This document shows, piece after piece, positions 63,938 through 64,000 of a DNA stretch of 64,000 nt (its first letter is position 1; every line of letters begins with the position of its first letter). Both the position numbers and the translations under genes were made by a program. The notes beneath the pieces were generated by a model. That model worked only from the letters and a program-made list of their open reading frames with translations. It did not search any database and had not been told where the DNA came from. The stretch comes from Ruminiclostridium sp. (GTDB lineage: Bacteria > Bacillota > Clostridia > Oscillospirales > Ruminococcaceae): NCBI GenBank assembly GCA_017935365.1, contig JAGBHT010000028.1:1-64000 (forward strand). The letters run 5' to 3'.

Positions 63938-64000
63938 CAGCTTTATCCTTTCAACCGCCGTACTCCCCTGTACAGCGAAACTTTAGTCAATAATTAGTTT

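Overview
The window looks like chromosome from an endospore-forming member of the Clostridia, most likely the Oscillospiraceae/Ruminococcaceae (a [Eubacterium] siraeum- or Ruminococcus-like gut bacterium). This rests on the sporulation and germination genes (cwlD, spoIID-like, ypeB), a T-box-controlled ileS, several class B sortases, AGGAGG-type ribosome binding sites, sigma-A promoters of TTGACA-17-TATAAT type, and a divergent Clostridia-type topoisomerase IV pair. The species is inferred, not demonstrated. No rRNA, tRNA, CRISPR array, phage or transposase gene was found.

Layout. 0.4-3.8 kb: a sugar ABC importer operon (binding protein and two permeases, no ATPase). 3.8-4.8 kb: a gene-free kilobase with a strong promoter and a folded candidate non-coding RNA. 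4.8-8.0 kb: cwlD-radA-rsmA. 8.0-13.9 kb: an Asn-rich repeat protein and a T-box-ileS-membrane protein-EamA operon. 14.0-23.3 kb: twin giant WG-repeat membrane proteins, a pyrophosphatase-like/histidine phosphatase fusion and an ADP-ribosylglycohydrolase. 23.9-26.8 kb: an ABC-F ATPase with a degraded second site, facing a SARP-like regulator. 27.0-28.6 kb: a candidate small RNA and an AAA/DUF4143 ATPase bracketed by palindromes. 28.6-33.7 kb: a reduced type IV pilus/pseudopilus operon (pilT, four small pilin-like genes, pilC/gspF) headed by a transglutaminase-like lipoprotein. 33.8-39.7 kb: a branched-chain amino acid operon (ilvB-ilvN-leuC-Dabb-leuD-GNAT-leuB). 39.8-48.8 kb: one directional run of cysteine desulfurase, thiI, pncC, four class B sortases and a spoIID-like gene. 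49-54.5 kb: ypeB, a hybrid histidine kinase, an msmK-type ATPase and a DUF4830 protein. 54.5-58.8 kb: upp, then fhs-tsaE-tsaB-rpiB. 59.2-63.9 kb: parE-like, HD-domain and parC-like genes.

How the genes may work together. The MsmK-type ATPase at 52.5-53.6 kb could energise the sugar importer at the other end of the window. Cysteine desulfurase supplies sulfur to ThiI. TsaB and TsaE belong to the t6A tRNA modification pathway. IlvB/IlvN and LeuB/C/D give parts of valine/isoleucine and leucine synthesis; ilvC, ilvD and leuA lie elsewhere.

Most unusual signals: the structured RNA candidate at about 4.22-4.58 kb; a family of GC-rich, modular hairpin elements (five copies, at least two with imperfect terminal inverted repeats, one inserted between the ileS T-box and its start codon); the ATPase gene bracketed by 13-6-13 palindromes; the pyrophosphatase-like/phosphatase fusion; the four-sortase cluster with a shared membrane-proximal IPWKGD motif; and the ABC-F protein with an apparently dead second nucleotide site.
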